A stretch of 64,000 nucleotides of DNA from Streptomyces avermitilis MA-4680 = NBRC 14893 (lineage in GTDB: Bacteria > Actinomycetota > Actinomycetes > Streptomycetales > Streptomycetaceae), in contig NC_003155.5 in assembly GCF_000009765.2 (NCBI RefSeq), forward strand, positions 248,001 through 312,000, in the 5' to 3' direction. Made by a program: the position numbers and the translations under genes. A model generated the notes under the pieces. It made no database searches. It saw only the letters and a program-made list of their open reading frames with translations, and had not been told where the DNA came from. Shown piece after piece: positions 18,715-27,721 of the stretch. Within the stretch, counting starts at the first letter, position 1. Each line of letters opens with the position of its first letter.

Positions 18715-20155
18715 TAGGGCTTGGTCATCTTCACTTGCGCATGCGTGTCTACTGCTCTGTGAGCGTCGTTGGAGTGGTGTGACACCTGAGGAGATGGCCT
18801 CGGTCCGGGAGGATCTTGAGGCGTTCGCGGCGGAGTTGTTCGACGGGTTCTTTCGTGCGGATCAGCGGCGGTGGGGGCAGGCGTATGTGCGGGGGCTTCT
18901 CCTGGAGGGGCGGCGCAAGTCGGTGGAGCCGATGGCGGCCCGCCTTGGTGAGGACGGCAATCGTCAGGCGCTGGCGCACTTCATCACCTCCAGCCCGTGG
19001 GATCCGGCGCATGTGCGGGCCCGGCTGGCCTGGAGGATGCAGGACGCGATCGGGGCGGAGGCGTTGATCGTCGATGACACCGGCTTTGTGAAGGACGGGG
19101 ACGCCTCGGCGTGTGTGTCCCGGCAGTACACCGGCACCGCGGGCAAGGTCACCAAATGCCAGGTCGGGGTGTCGCTGCATCTGGCCCGGGATCACGCCTC
19201 GGCCGCGGTGAACTGGCGCCTGTTCCTGCCTGCGTCCTGGGATCCGATGTCTTCGGAGGCGGACCCGGACAAGGTCGCCCGCCGCACCCGCTGCGGTGTC
19301 CCCGACCGGGTGGGCCATGTGGAGAAGTGGCAGCTGGCCCTGGACATGATCGACGAGACCCGGTCGTGGGGCATCGACATTCCCCTGGTCGTCGCGGACG
19401 CCGGCTACGGCGATGCCACCGCCTTCCGCCACGGCCTGGAGGAACGCAAGCTGCCCTATGCGGTGGGTATTTCCTCCCGCCACACCGCTCATCCGGCCGA
19501 CGCCCGGCCTGTCCAGCCCGCCTATGCGGGCAGCGGACGGCCACCGGCAATGCAGTATCCCGAGCCTGCACAGACCATGAAAGACCTGGTCACCGCAGCG
19601 GGACGGGCGGCTGCCAGGGCGGTTTCCTGGCGGGAGGGCTCCCGGCCCGGCAAGTCGGTCAGCGGCTTCAAACGCATGCACTCGCGGTTCGTGGCCCTAC
19701 GCGTGCGACCCGCCGGACGCGGGGTCCGTCAGAGCACCGACGGCCCGGAGCTGCCCGAACGCTGGCTGCTGGCCGAGTGGCCTGCTACCGAACCCGAACC
19801 AGTGCAGTTCTGGCTGTCGAACCTGCCCTCCGGGATGCCGCTGGCCACACTGGTGCGGCTGGCCAAACTGCGCTGGCGCATCGAACACGACTACCGCGAG
19901 ATGAAACAGGCCCTCGGGCTGGCCCATTTCGAAGGCCGCACCTGGAACGGCTGGCACCACCACGTCACCCTCGTCTCCGCCGCCCACGCCTTCTGCACCC
20001 TGCAACGACTGGCGCAAGACCCAAAAGACGCGGCGGAGGAGTGAGCCTCTACCAGGTCATCCGCGACCTGCAGACACTCCTCGCTCTCTGGGCCGGTGCC
20101 TGCCCCACCTGCCACCGCGACATACCCACCCCACTCCGAACCTGACCAAGCCCTA
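18715..20155 (+). mobile_element. IS701-family insertion sequence
   Basis: The terminal inverted repeats are TAGGGCTTGGTCA (18715-18727) and TGACCAAGCCCTA (20143-20155), perfect over 13 bp. The element is flanked by a 4-bp direct repeat CTAG (18711-18714 and 20156-20159), matching the YTAR target duplication typical of IS701. The single transposase gene is intact. The right CTAG is also the left target duplication of the next IS. Confidence 0.88.
18779..20044 (+). CDS. IS701-family transposase
   Basis: About 421 residues from GTG 18779 (ATG 18794 is an alternative). It is a DDE transposase, with IVDDTGFVKDGDASACVSRQ for the first acidic residue, PLVVADAGYGDATAFRHGLE for the second, and a C-terminal LRWRIEHDYREMKQALGLAH helix with the final glutamate. 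All three catalytic positions look intact and there is no frameshift, so the element may be active. It lies inside perfect inverted repeats with target duplications. A short tail downstream (20045-20142) is part of the element. Confidence 0.92.
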   Translation: MTPEEMASVREDLEAFAAELFDGFFRADQRRWGQAYVRGLLLEGRRKSVEPMAARLGEDGNRQALAHFITSSPWDPAHVRARLAWRMQDAIGAEALIVDDTGFVKDGDASACVSRQYTGTAGKVTKCQVGVSLHLARDHASAAVNWRLFLPASWDPMSSEADPDKVARRTRCGVPDRVGHVEKWQLALDMIDETRSWGIDIPLVVADAGYGDATAFRHGLEERKLPYAVGISSRHTAHPADARPVQPAYAGSGRPPAMQYPEPAQTMKDLVTAAGRAAARAVSWREGSRPGKSVSGFKRMHSRFVALRVRPAGRGVRQSTDGPELPERWLLAEWPATEPEPVQFWLSNLPSGMPLATLVRLAKLRWRIEHDYREMKQALGLAHFEGRTWNGWHHHVTLVSAAHAFCTLQRLAQDPKDAAEE

Positions 20156-20159
20156 CTAG

Positions 20160-21763
20160 CTTGGTCTTTAACATCCGGCGTCGAATGGTGCGTCGAACTT
20201 GATCACTCGGTTCGGTAACCGGCGTACACGGAAACGGCCTTCAGCTGAACATGTGCTCCGACCAAGGAACACACACGTCCAGCACGAAGGCCGTGAGGAT
20301 GAGTCTGCTGCATCACGACTCCCGATCGGAGGCATTGGCGCAACTGTCATGCTTCCGGGGCGAGTTCTACTCCTGTCTGACCGCTCGTTCGGACGCGTTG
20401 TTCGAGCTGGCCGATGCCGTTCTGTGTGGCGACGGACCGGTGAGGTCGCTGGCCGAGCTGTCGCTGGTGGGTGAACACCGCCGAGGCCATGGCGGCCTCT
20501 ACGCCGCCCTGGCCCGTGGACGCATCGATGCCGGCCGGCTGCGGCGGGCACTGGCCGAAGTCCCACTGCCACGGGCTGCCGACGGCCGGCTGGTCCTGGC
20601 CGTCGATGTCACCTGCTGGCTGCGGCCCGACGCCCACACCTCACCACAGCGGATCCTGTGCCACACCTACGGCCGGGGCAAGGACCAGCACATCCCCGTC
20701 CCCGGCTGGCCCTATTCGATCGTCTGCGCGCTCGAGCCCGGCCGCAGCTCATGGACCGCGCCGCTGGACGCACTGCGTCTGACGCCCGGGGACGACACCG
20801 CCACCGTCACCGCCCGGCAGCTGCGCGATCTGCTTCAGCGGCTGATCACCGCGGGGCAGTGGCAGACGGGCGACCCGGACATCCTCATCGTCGCGGACGC
20901 CGGATACGACGCACCCCGCCTAGGCTTCCTCCTGAGGGACCTGCCCGTGCAGGTGCTGGCCCGGATGCGCTCCGACCGCGTCCTGCGCAGGGCTGTCCCA
21001 CCCCGGCTGCCGCACACTCAGGGCCGGCCACCCCGGCACGGCGGCGAGTTCGTCTTCGGACAGCCCGACACCTGGGACACCCCGGACACCGAAACCGTCA
21101 CCGACACACGCCTCTACGGCCAAGCCACCGCCCGCTCATGGAACCGGCTCCACCCCAAACTGACCCACCGTTCCTCCTGGGCAGCCGCCGACGGCACCCT
21201 CCCGATCGTCGAAGGGACGGTCATCCGCCTGGACATCGCCCACCTGCCCAGCGGAGCAACACCCAAGCCGGTCTGGCTGTGGTGGTCAGGCACCGATGCC
21301 ACACCGGCGGACGCCGACCGTCTCTGGCAGGCATACCTGCGACGCTTCGACATCGAGCACACCTTCCGCCTGTTCAAACAGACCCTCGGCTGGACCTCCC
21401 CGAGATCCGCACCCCCGAGGCAGCCGACCGGTGGACCTGGCTAATCCTCGCCGCCTACACCCAACTGCGGCTCGCCCGCCCGCTGGCAGCCGACCTACGT
21501 CGGCCCTGGGAGAGACCAACCTCACCGGACAGGCTCACCCCCGCCCGAGTCCGCCGCGACTTTCGGCACATCCGCCCACAAGCCGCCTGTCCGGCCCAAG
21601 CACCGAAACACTCCCGCCCCGGCCCCGGACGGCCACCAGGCCGAAAGAACACCCGGCCCACACCCCGCCACGACGTGCACACACCGCGCAAAACACCATC
21701 GGCGAAGCAGCGAACGAAGAAGTCAACCACCCCACGACCCCGCCGCACGGGTTAAAGATCAAG
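20160..21763 (+). mobile_element. Second insertion sequence, abutting IS701 at a shared CTAG
   Basis: The termini are CTTGGTCTTTAAC (20160-20172) and GTTAAAGATCAAG (21751-21763), an inverted repeat with one mismatch. They are bounded by CTAG on both sides (20156-20159 and 21764-21767). The end sequence CTTGGTC also resembles that of the IS701 neighbour (GCTTGGTCA), so the two elements may have related transposition machinery and the same target preference. Its transposase is frameshifted. Confidence 0.8.
20299..21755 (+). pseudogene. IS4/IS701-like transposase, frameshifted near the C-terminus
   Basis: From ATG 20299 the frame encodes a DDE transposase: RLVLAVDVTCWLRPDAHTSP, then ILIVADAGYDAPRLGFLLRD, then YLRRFDIEHTFRLFKQTLGW. 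About one base is missing near 21396 (ACCTCCCCGAG where ACCTGCCCCGAG is expected). The remaining C-terminus (EIRTPEAADRWTWLILAAYT... to 21755) is therefore in another frame, and the first frame stops at 21444. The break follows the last catalytic glutamate, so partial activity cannot be excluded. The matching proteins in other streptomycetes are usually annotated simply as putative transposases. Confidence 0.8.
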
Positions 21764-21767
21764 CTAG

Positions 21768-22012
21768 TCGAGGCAATGGTCGAGGTCGTGGCGGACGGGC
21801 GCGAGCAGCTGGTCGTCACTGGCAGCAGGTCGCGGGAGAAGGCGTATCTGTTCACCGGGGAGGACCTGGCCGCAATCAGCCCGTACCTGACCGACCACAT
21901 CATGCGGTTCGGCACCTACGCCACCACGGAGCTGACCGCGCGACCGGTCGCGTTCGACCCGCACCTAGACGTCGAGTTCGAGACGGAAGAGGAAGTACCG
22001 GCTGCGGCGTAA
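21768..22012 (+). pseudogene. Tn3-family transposase C-terminal fragment
   Basis: About 80 codons, open from the IS target site and ending at TAA 22010-22012, with no start. The translation (FTGEDLAAISPYLTDHIMRF, then GTYATTELTARPVAFDPHLD) resembles the extreme C-terminus of Tn3-type TnpA proteins (SPYLTxHIxRFGxY...). The upstream part was removed, or is displaced, at the CTAG site carrying the second IS. An N-terminal Tn3 transposase fragment occurs at 55.7 kb, but the two need not come from one copy. Confidence 0.5.
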
Positions 22013-22036
22013 AGAGCCGGACAACGAGCTGGCTCT
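22013..22036. terminator. Hairpin between converging genes
   Basis: AGAGCC (22013-22018) pairs with GGCTCT (22031-22036), followed by GTTTGT on the plus strand. It lies between the Tn3 fragment and the end of the convergent arylsulfotransferase gene. Confidence 0.45.
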
Positions 22037-22054
22037 GTTTGTCCCTTGCCGCGA

Positions 22055-23740
22055 CTACCTCTTGGTGTCCCTCGTCGACTGTCGGCTGGAGAGGGTCACG
22101 ACGTGGGAGGTCCCAAGGACCTTGCCCTGCGCATTAAGCGCCTTTACCTGGAAGTACGGTCCGGGGGCGTTCGTGGTGATGGCTGTCTCGAATCCGGAGC
22201 GTGGGGCGCGTCTGACAACGACCGACAGGGAGTGGGGGTCGGATCCGGCGAGTACCCGCCATGCTCTGGTCTGCGTCGAGCCGTTCCAGGAGGCGTAGAC
22301 GACGCTGTGTCCGCCGTCGGACCGTGCCGCGGTACTCGGTGGGTAGTACGGCGTGCCGATCCATTCGTTCCGGAACGCTCGGTACGAGATGTTGGAGCCC
22401 GGCAGCTTCGCGTCGTAGAGCAGGTTCTGCAAGCCGTTGCCCTGGGTGTTCCCCGCACCCGCGTACTCCGAGTAGTACGGGCTTTGGCCCCATCCGATGA
22501 ATTCGTTGCCGTTGGAAAGGGCCTGGGTGTTTCCCTGGGTCGGTGACTCCAGCGGCGGCTGGTGGTAGTAGGTCCTGTCCACGGTTGCCTTCCGGCTGCG
22601 GACGTCGAGGTTGAGGATCAGGCCGTGCGACACCTGTTCGGGGGTGCCGTCGGGAAGGTCGCAGCAGCCGTCGTCGAACATGCTGATCCGGTTTCCTGGC
22701 CGGAATCGGGCATCGTGCTGCCAGTAGAAGTCCGCGTTCGGGCCGAAGGTGAAGTCGCTCTTCCTTCCTCCGATCTGATAGCGGATCCTTCCGGATCTCT
22801 TGGTGACGTCGTAGATCGCCCACATGTTCCGGGCCGAGATCAGCAGTCGGCCGTCAGGACCCTCGTCGACGGAGTTGATGTGAAAGGCATCCCAGACCCC
22901 GTCGGACGACGACGCACTGGAGACCGGCTCCTCGGAATCCGCGGGGTCGAGGTGGTCTAGTGCGTTCCATGAGAAGAGGAGTCTGCCCGTGGCGAGGTCG
23001 ACCTCCTGGATTTCGCTGTTCTCGATGGCTCCGTTCTTCGGGCCTCCGTAGGGGGTGAGATCCATGGGCACGGGCTTGGACGCGATGAACAGCGCGGTGC
23101 CCCTGCGGGTCAGGGTGAATTCGTGCTCGTCCGGGTAGCAGCCGTGATGCGCGAAGACCGTCTTGAGCAGGCGGTAGTGCCTGTCGTAGATGTAGTAGCA
23201 CCCGCCCTGTTCGGGCGCACCGGCCGGCAGGTTCGTATACGCCGGGGGAAGCGCGAGGGTGCCCTGCCACCAGGTCAGCACCGGTTGTCCCCGGTCCCTG
23301 CGGCCGTCGTAATAGGTCTGGACCTTGAAGTCGGCGTTCTGGAGGTTCGTGGAGGGCAGTGGGCGGAACCACACCGGATCGCCGGAGTTGTCGTTAATCA
23401 GTGCTCCGGTCTGGCCGACCATCTGGTCCGCGCTGAACGGGGCGACGAAGATGTCTCCGCGCGCCGTCCCCGGTTTGTTCGCGGTCACCTTCACCCGCAT
23501 GGGGTGAAGGGCCGGATCGGAGACGAAACTCCACACATCGCTGCCCGACAGGATCGGGGGCGGAGTGCTTTCCGATGGGGGGAAGGGCTCCGTCGCGCAC
23601 AGGCGGGCGCCCCCTTGCGGGCTCGCCGAGGCCGAGGGCACGCTGCTTGTGATGACACACCCCGCGACGAGCAGGCAGGCCCCGGCAGTACGGCGGGTCC
23701 GGCTTCGTGTCCGGCGAACCCGCAGCTCTCGCGTCGCCAT
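22055..23740 (-). CDS. Secreted arylsulfotransferase-family protein
   Basis: A 561-residue exported protein. The ATG at 23740 follows AGGAGG. The N-terminus is strongly basic (MATRELRVRRTRSRTRRTAG) followed by a hydrophobic core and an ASA cleavage region, that is, a long signal peptide (possibly Tat-type, although a canonical twin-arginine motif is not clear). The mature part has the beta-propeller pattern of the ASST/Arylsulfotran_2 family (DEHEFTLTRRGTALFIASKP, EIQEVDLATGRLLFSWNALD, DAFHINSVDEGPDGRLLISA, YWQHDARFRP). Actinobacterial members are mostly of unknown substrate. It stands alone between a transposon nest and a metal-type regulator. Confidence 0.82.
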   Translation of the reverse strand: MATRELRVRRTRSRTRRTAGACLLVAGCVITSSVPSASASPQGGARLCATEPFPPSESTPPPILSGSDVWSFVSDPALHPMRVKVTANKPGTARGDIFVAPFSADQMVGQTGALINDNSGDPVWFRPLPSTNLQNADFKVQTYYDGRRDRGQPVLTWWQGTLALPPAYTNLPAGAPEQGGCYYIYDRHYRLLKTVFAHHGCYPDEHEFTLTRRGTALFIASKPVPMDLTPYGGPKNGAIENSEIQEVDLATGRLLFSWNALDHLDPADSEEPVSSASSSDGVWDAFHINSVDEGPDGRLLISARNMWAIYDVTKRSGRIRYQIGGRKSDFTFGPNADFYWQHDARFRPGNRISMFDDGCCDLPDGTPEQVSHGLILNLDVRSRKATVDRTYYHQPPLESPTQGNTQALSNGNEFIGWGQSPYYSEYAGAGNTQGNGLQNLLYDAKLPGSNISYRAFRNEWIGTPYYPPSTAARSDGGHSVVYASWNGSTQTRAWRVLAGSDPHSLSVVVRRAPRSGFETAITTNAPGPYFQVKALNAQGKVLGTSHVVTLSSRQSTRDTKR

Positions 23741-24117
23741 TACCGACCTCCTGGGCATCCGGGCACCCCTTCTCCGGTGACGGTGCCGCTAAGTCTTCGA
23801 ACCCTCTGTCCGGTTCACCCCTCCGACCCGGAATGGCGAAGATCGGGAGTTGTTCCTCGGGTGACGGTAAGCAGCAAGGGGCCTCTGCGCCTGCCTAAAG
23901 CACTCAAGTAGGCCATTCGGCAGGCGCGGACTCACCCGGGTGGCATAGGACAGCGCCGTCGGAGGACCCGCCAGGCGTTTTGGCGACGGTCAACACCGGA
24001 TCCGGCACAGCAACCCGAATGACGCACCGAACCGGCCCTCGGCAAACACGGGCCCCCCTTGCCGCATACGTTCACTAACTGATGAGCACGCGGCCTCGCC
24101 GTCTTGAGCTTGCCCGC

Positions 24118-24432
24118 TCAGCGAGCGGTCCTACTCCCGGCCTCGTCCGGGGGCGGGCCGAGGGTCGGCATGCCGAGGTCGGCCGGTGCCGGGGCCGTGC
24201 GGCAGGACGCCGCCCGGCTTCGGCGCCGTACGACCAGGACGCCGAGTCCGGCAGCCACGGCCAGCACCGCCAGGGCGGGCATCCACAGGGCGCCGATCGC
24301 GGAGGTGACGCCGATGCCGCCGAGGACAGCCAGGATCGGGCCCGCGCAGCACACAGCGCAGGCGGCGAGCGCGGCCGCGCCAGCGCCGAGCGTGCCCCAG
24401 GGCCGGGACGGGCGGGGAGAGGATGCGGTCAT
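24118..24432 (-). CDS. Small membrane protein coupled to the MerR regulator (MerT-like)
   Basis: A 104-residue protein with two or three hydrophobic helices. The first contains a cysteine pair in ACAVCCAGPILAVLGGIG, similar to the metal-binding first helix of MerT/MerC-type transporters, and a cysteine (RRSRAASC) occurs near the C-terminus. The ATG at 24432 overlaps the stop codon of the MerR gene (ATGA), so the two form one coupled operon. It probably moves or senses a soft metal or thiol-reactive compound, inferred from the Cys pair and regulator. No mercuric reductase is nearby. Confidence 0.65.
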   Translation of the reverse strand: MTASSPRPSRPWGTLGAGAAALAACAVCCAGPILAVLGGIGVTSAIGALWMPALAVLAVAAGLGVLVVRRRSRAASCRTAPAPADLGMPTLGPPPDEAGSRTAR

Positions 24433-25202
24433 ACGGTCGCTCCGAAGAGGTCCGCCAGCATCCCGGCGGCGGACTCGGGGGCCCGCACCTCCAGCTGGAG
24501 AGCGGCCGGAGTCAGGTGCAGGGTGAAGTCGAAGAACGCACAGCAGCCCTGTTCCGCCGCGGCGAGCGCCGCGACCTCGCCGGCCAGCTCGGCCCCGGCA
24601 GGGAAGGACAGGCGTACTCCGTCGGGGATCTCCTCGCGCTCTTCCGCCTTGCTGACCAGCTGCTTCCACTGCTCGGTGCGCACGCCCAGCTCTGCGCCGC
24701 CCAACGTGCACGCCACCGGGGTGTCCCGCCACGGCTCGGCGATCCGGCTCGGGCGGGTGGGCGACAACGTGATCGGTACGGGCCCGGCCGCCACCGGGCT
24801 GGTCGTGGTGCAGCCGCAGTCCGGACCGCACGCCCCTGAGGGCGCCGGCCCCGACAGCTCGGTGTGGACACCGGCCAGGTGGGCGGAGAACGCGCGGAGC
24901 TCGGCGATCCGGCCGTCGGTCTCCGCGATCCGGTCCGCGGCCAGCGGCAGCATCCGCGCTCGTACGGACGCACACACCCCTTCCTCGCGGACGTCGAGGA
25001 GCTCGCGGATCTCTTCCAGGGCCAGGCCGAGCAGCTTGGCCGAGGAGATGAAGGCCAGGCGCTCCACCGCGTCCTCGCCGTACACCCGGTACCCGGACGG
25101 CGTGCGGTCGGCGGGCAGCAGGCCGGCGTCCTCGTAGAAGCGCAGCGTCGTGGCCGGTACGCCGGAGCGTTCGGCCAGCTGCGAGATGCGGTAGGTCGTC
25201 AC
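24429..25202 (-). CDS. MerR-family regulator with extra cysteine-containing C-terminal domain
   Basis: About 257 residues from GTG 25202. The N-terminal MerR winged helix-turn-helix (YRISQLAERSGVPATTLRFY, then PSGYRVYGEDAVERLAFIS) and dimerisation helix are clear. The middle contains a dense cysteine cluster, CGPDCGC, suitable for metal or thiol sensing. The last ~90 residues form a separate domain (VRLSFPAGAELAGEVAALAA, then EQGCCAFFDF) that also occurs alone in actinobacteria. The promoter upstream has the stretched spacing and dyad expected for MerR activation. It controls itself and the coupled membrane protein. Confidence 0.85.
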   Translation of the reverse strand: MTTYRISQLAERSGVPATTLRFYEDAGLLPADRTPSGYRVYGEDAVERLAFISSAKLLGLALEEIRELLDVREEGVCASVRARMLPLAADRIAETDGRIAELRAFSAHLAGVHTELSGPAPSGACGPDCGCTTTSPVAAGPVPITLSPTRPSRIAEPWRDTPVACTLGGAELGVRTEQWKQLVSKAEEREEIPDGVRLSFPAGAELAGEVAALAAAEQGCCAFFDFTLHLTPAALQLEVRAPESAAGMLADLFGATV

Positions 25203-25210
25203 ACCGCCGA

Positions 25211-25241
25211 CGGTAAACCTTCGACCCGACTTGAAGGTCAA
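25211..25241 (-). promoter_or_regulatory. MerR-type promoter/operator
   Basis: On the minus strand, a -35 box TTGACC (25236-25241) is separated by 19 bp from a weak -10 TTACCG (25211-25216). Within the spacer lies a dyad, ACCTTC/GAAGGT (25217-25238), with perfect 6-bp arms. An over-long spacer filled by a dyad is the signature of MerR-activated promoters. Confidence 0.8.
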
Positions 25242-25443
25242 GTGCCGGCCCGGCCGAGCAGGGGCTCGGCCGGGCACGGATCAGCTGGGCAGCAGCTCGT
25301 CGACGAGCGCGCGGACGCGGGTCTCGATCTCATCCCCGCCTCTCGTCGAAGGCGAACCGGTCCTCGTCCACGTTGGTCTGAACTGCCCGGCGCTCCTCGT
25401 AGCGAAGAGATATCGCGGACGCTGCCGAGAGGTCGCCGGCCGG

Positions 25444-25962
25444 TCACCACACGTCGACGGACCAGACGTCGCCCCTCTGATGTCCGTCTGGATCTGGGTC
25501 GCCTGACCCGTACGGGTCAGGGTCGGCGACGACGTGGATGCGGGCGGCGGACGCGGATACGCGGTAGCAGTCCATGTCACTCGAAGTGTTGTGCTTGTCA
25601 AGTTCGATCGTGCGGCCCAGGGCCAGGATGGCGGCCTGCAGTTGCTTGAAGGGGACTCTGGGTGCGAATTCCCCGTACTCCCGCGAGAGCGGGGACGGCA
25701 CGGTGTTCGGGGACTGGTCGTACAGCAGCCGTTGGATCTTCACGCCGAAGCCGAAGCACGACATCTGCCCTTGCCGCCCTGGCTGGTCCGGCGAGAAGTT
25801 GATTTCCACGAGCCCGTAGTCCCGCCGCAGTAGGCCACCACCGGGAACATCGAGGCATGTCGCCCCCAGGGCAGCCTCCCAGGCTTCCGGGCCGGCACCG
25901 AGGCCAACTCCCCGGACCTCACCGCAAACGGCGACGTGAGCGTAGAAGTCCAAAGCGGACAC
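25444..25962 (-). CDS. Hypothetical protein (possible immunity-type protein)
   Basis: A 172-residue soluble protein from GTG 25962 (GGAG upstream). Conserved-looking stretches are DYGLVEINFSPDQPGRQGQM, QRLLYDQSPNTVPSPLSREY and RIHVVADPDPYGSG, and it ends VWSVDVW. It has no signal peptide or membrane helix. A repeated Gly-Asp-Pro segment near the C-terminus may be a small expansion. It lies next to a SMI1/KNR4 remnant, so an immunity protein of a lost polymorphic-toxin locus is plausible. A further 19-codon coding scrap (HPAWDFDFDDGDELTRRLS, 26067-26130, minus strand) lies upstream. Confidence 0.5.
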   Translation of the reverse strand: MSALDFYAHVAVCGEVRGVGLGAGPEAWEAALGATCLDVPGGGLLRRDYGLVEINFSPDQPGRQGQMSCFGFGVKIQRLLYDQSPNTVPSPLSREYGEFAPRVPFKQLQAAILALGRTIELDKHNTSSDMDCYRVSASAARIHVVADPDPYGSGDPDPDGHQRGDVWSVDVW

Positions 25963-26209
25963 CCGCCAGCTCCCTCAACTATCCGGACAGGACACCACTT
26001 GCTGATCTCCGCACAGGACAGGCGGATCAGTGCCCAGTATTCGGTGATCGTACAGAGCGGCCAGTCATGACAGTCGCCGGGTGAGTTCGTCGCCGTCGTC
26101 GAAGTCGAAGTCCCAGGCGGGATGTGTCTTTCATTCCCGGTCACCCCGGGCATGCCGATCATCCCCGGAGAAGCACCATGAGCCCCGCCTGCCCCAGAGA
26201 ATGCTGGCG

Positions 26210-26550
26210 TCAAGCCGATGTGGAGTCGCCAGGATCGACACCCAAGGCGCTGCCTGCAGTGAGGTTCTCGACGAACATCCTGAAGTCACTCGCGAGTGCG
26301 AGTTCGGTGTCGAGATCGGTATCGAACCAGGTGACCGATGGCTCACCGTTCGGGCCACAGGCTCGGTAGTCGAGACTGATCCAGCAGTGCCCGTCGCCAG
26401 AGAGAAGCACGATCGGCGATGGCAGCTCCCACTCTTTGACCAAGTAGGGGGTGTCGAGCAACGATGTCATCCGCTCGCGTCGCCCGATGCCCATCAGATC
26501 TTCGAAGGGAACGTGGTCTTCGCTCCACGAAGTGGGTCGGTTGGTGGGGA
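26210..26550 (-). pseudogene. SMI1/KNR4-like immunity protein, 5'-truncated
   Basis: The C-terminal ~110 residues of a SMI1/KNR4 (SUKH) fold protein: LLDTPYLVKEWELPSPIVLL, then SGDGHCWISLDYRACGPNGE, then PSVTWFDTDLDTELALASDF. SUKH proteins commonly neutralise nuclease toxins. The frame continues upstream of the first methionine (26494) through SWSEDHVPFEDLMG to about 26550, where it meets an IS30-type transposase scrap and loses its N-terminus. Confidence 0.6.
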
Positions 26551-26646
26551 AAGCTTCGTCGCGATGGCGTCAAGGTCGTCCTGGCTGAACGTCGACAGGT
26601 TCGTGCCTTTGGGCAGGTACTGCCGGAGCAGCTTGTTGGTGTTCTT
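26548..26646 (-). pseudogene. IS30-family transposase scrap
   Basis: About 32 codons reading KNTNKLLRQYLPKG, then TNLSTFSQDDLDAIATKLS, which matches the conserved C-terminal region of IS30 transposases (N-x-LLRQY-PKGTDLS...LD-IA). A TGA lies just before it, and it runs directly into the SMI1-like sequence, marking the breakpoint of an old insertion or deletion. Confidence 0.55.
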
Positions 26647-26688
26647 TCAGTCGCAGACCGTTGTGATGATTGCGGTGTGCGGGTTGCT

Positions 26689-27168
26689 CTACTGGGGTCG
26701 GCGGCCGGTGATGTCTGCGCCAGGGGTATCGGGCAGGGCGATGCGGGCAGTGATGCGTTTGCCGACCGGCTCGCGCTGGACTTCGAACTCCTGGGAGATG
26801 GCCATCACGATTTCCAGACCGTGCTGGCCGATCCGGCCGGGGTCGGCGGCGCGGGCCACAGGCAGGACGGGGTCGCTGTCCCAGACGACGACTTCCACCA
26901 GGTCCCCGGCGAGGCGCAGTTGCATCAGGACAGGGCCGGGGGCGTACTTGCGCGCATTGGTGACCAGCTCGCTGACGACCAGCTGGGTCAGGTCCATGGC
27001 GCGCGCGGACACCGGCACGCCGTACTCGCTCTGGACGCGGGTAAGGAATTCGACCGCGAGCTGGCGGGCTTCGGCGATGCAGGAGCCGTCGCCGTCCAGG
27101 GCCACGGCGGTCTCGATCACATCGGCGCCCGGCATGACGTTTCCCGCACTGCCGGGGGCTGCTTCCAC
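26689..27168 (-). CDS. HATPase-type anti-sigma factor kinase (RsbW-like)
   Basis: A 159-residue GHKL ATP-binding protein. The N box is QLVVSELVTNARKYAPGPV and the G1/G2-like motifs are VWDSDPVLP and RIGQHGLEIVMAISQEFEV. Such proteins bind and inhibit sigma factors and phosphorylate STAS antagonists. The STAS gene is immediately divergent at 27359, and a SpoIIE-type phosphatase lies further down, completing a partner-switching set. The GTG at 27168 has GGTGGAG just ahead; ATG 27135 is an alternative start. No sigma factor target is adjacent. Confidence 0.85.
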   Translation of the reverse strand: MEAAPGSAGNVMPGADVIETAVALDGDGSCIAEARQLAVEFLTRVQSEYGVPVSARAMDLTQLVVSELVTNARKYAPGPVLMQLRLAGDLVEVVVWDSDPVLPVARAADPGRIGQHGLEIVMAISQEFEVQREPVGKRITARIALPDTPGADITGRRPQ

Positions 27169-27358
27169 GGCTCCACCCTCAGTCCCCTGTGTTCACGCGG
27201 CTGCGTGACGTGTACCCCGCCGCCTGCCGCACATGCGCGCTCGGTGTTGGAGGAAAGACTGTATAGGTGTACCTCGCCAGGGGACTGGGGCAGGGTGGGT
27301 GCGCACGCGTTGTGCCAGGATCAGAGATCCCCAGTCAGCGAGCCCAGTCGAGGAAGTT

Positions 27359-27721
27359 GTGACCGACACCCACGAAGCAGCACGGCCCGGCCTGTCGATC
27401 GACCACCAGGCTGTCGACGGCATCCGGATCGTTGTCCTGCGCGGCGAGATCGACCACGCCAACCGCGACAGCCTTCACGAGGCTCTGCTCATACCCGAAG
27501 GGGAGGCCGAGCCCCGGACCGTGGCCGACTTCCGCGGCGTGACGTTCATGGACTCCAGCGGCATCAACGTACTCATCACCGCCCACCGGGCCGCCCAGGA
27601 CGCAGGCGGCTGGCTACGCCTGGCAGGCGTGCAGGAACCCGTACAGCGCGTCCTGGCGCTCGTCGGCATCGACACCCTCATCCCCTGCCACTCCACCCTC
27701 GAAGAGGCCCTGACCAGCTGA
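27359..27721 (+). CDS. STAS-domain anti-anti-sigma factor
   Basis: A 120-residue STAS protein from GTG 27359 after GAGGAAG. The phosphorylatable serine lies in GVTFMDSSGINVLITAHRAA, and the strand GIRIVVLRGEIDHANRDSLH is typical. When dephosphorylated it should bind the divergent HATPase and release its sigma factor. The phosphatase is probably the SpoIIE gene at 28.7 kb, although that gene is frameshifted here. Confidence 0.88.
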   Translation: MTDTHEAARPGLSIDHQAVDGIRIVVLRGEIDHANRDSLHEALLIPEGEAEPRTVADFRGVTFMDSSGINVLITAHRAAQDAGGWLRLAGVQEPVQRVLALVGIDTLIPCHSTLEEALTS

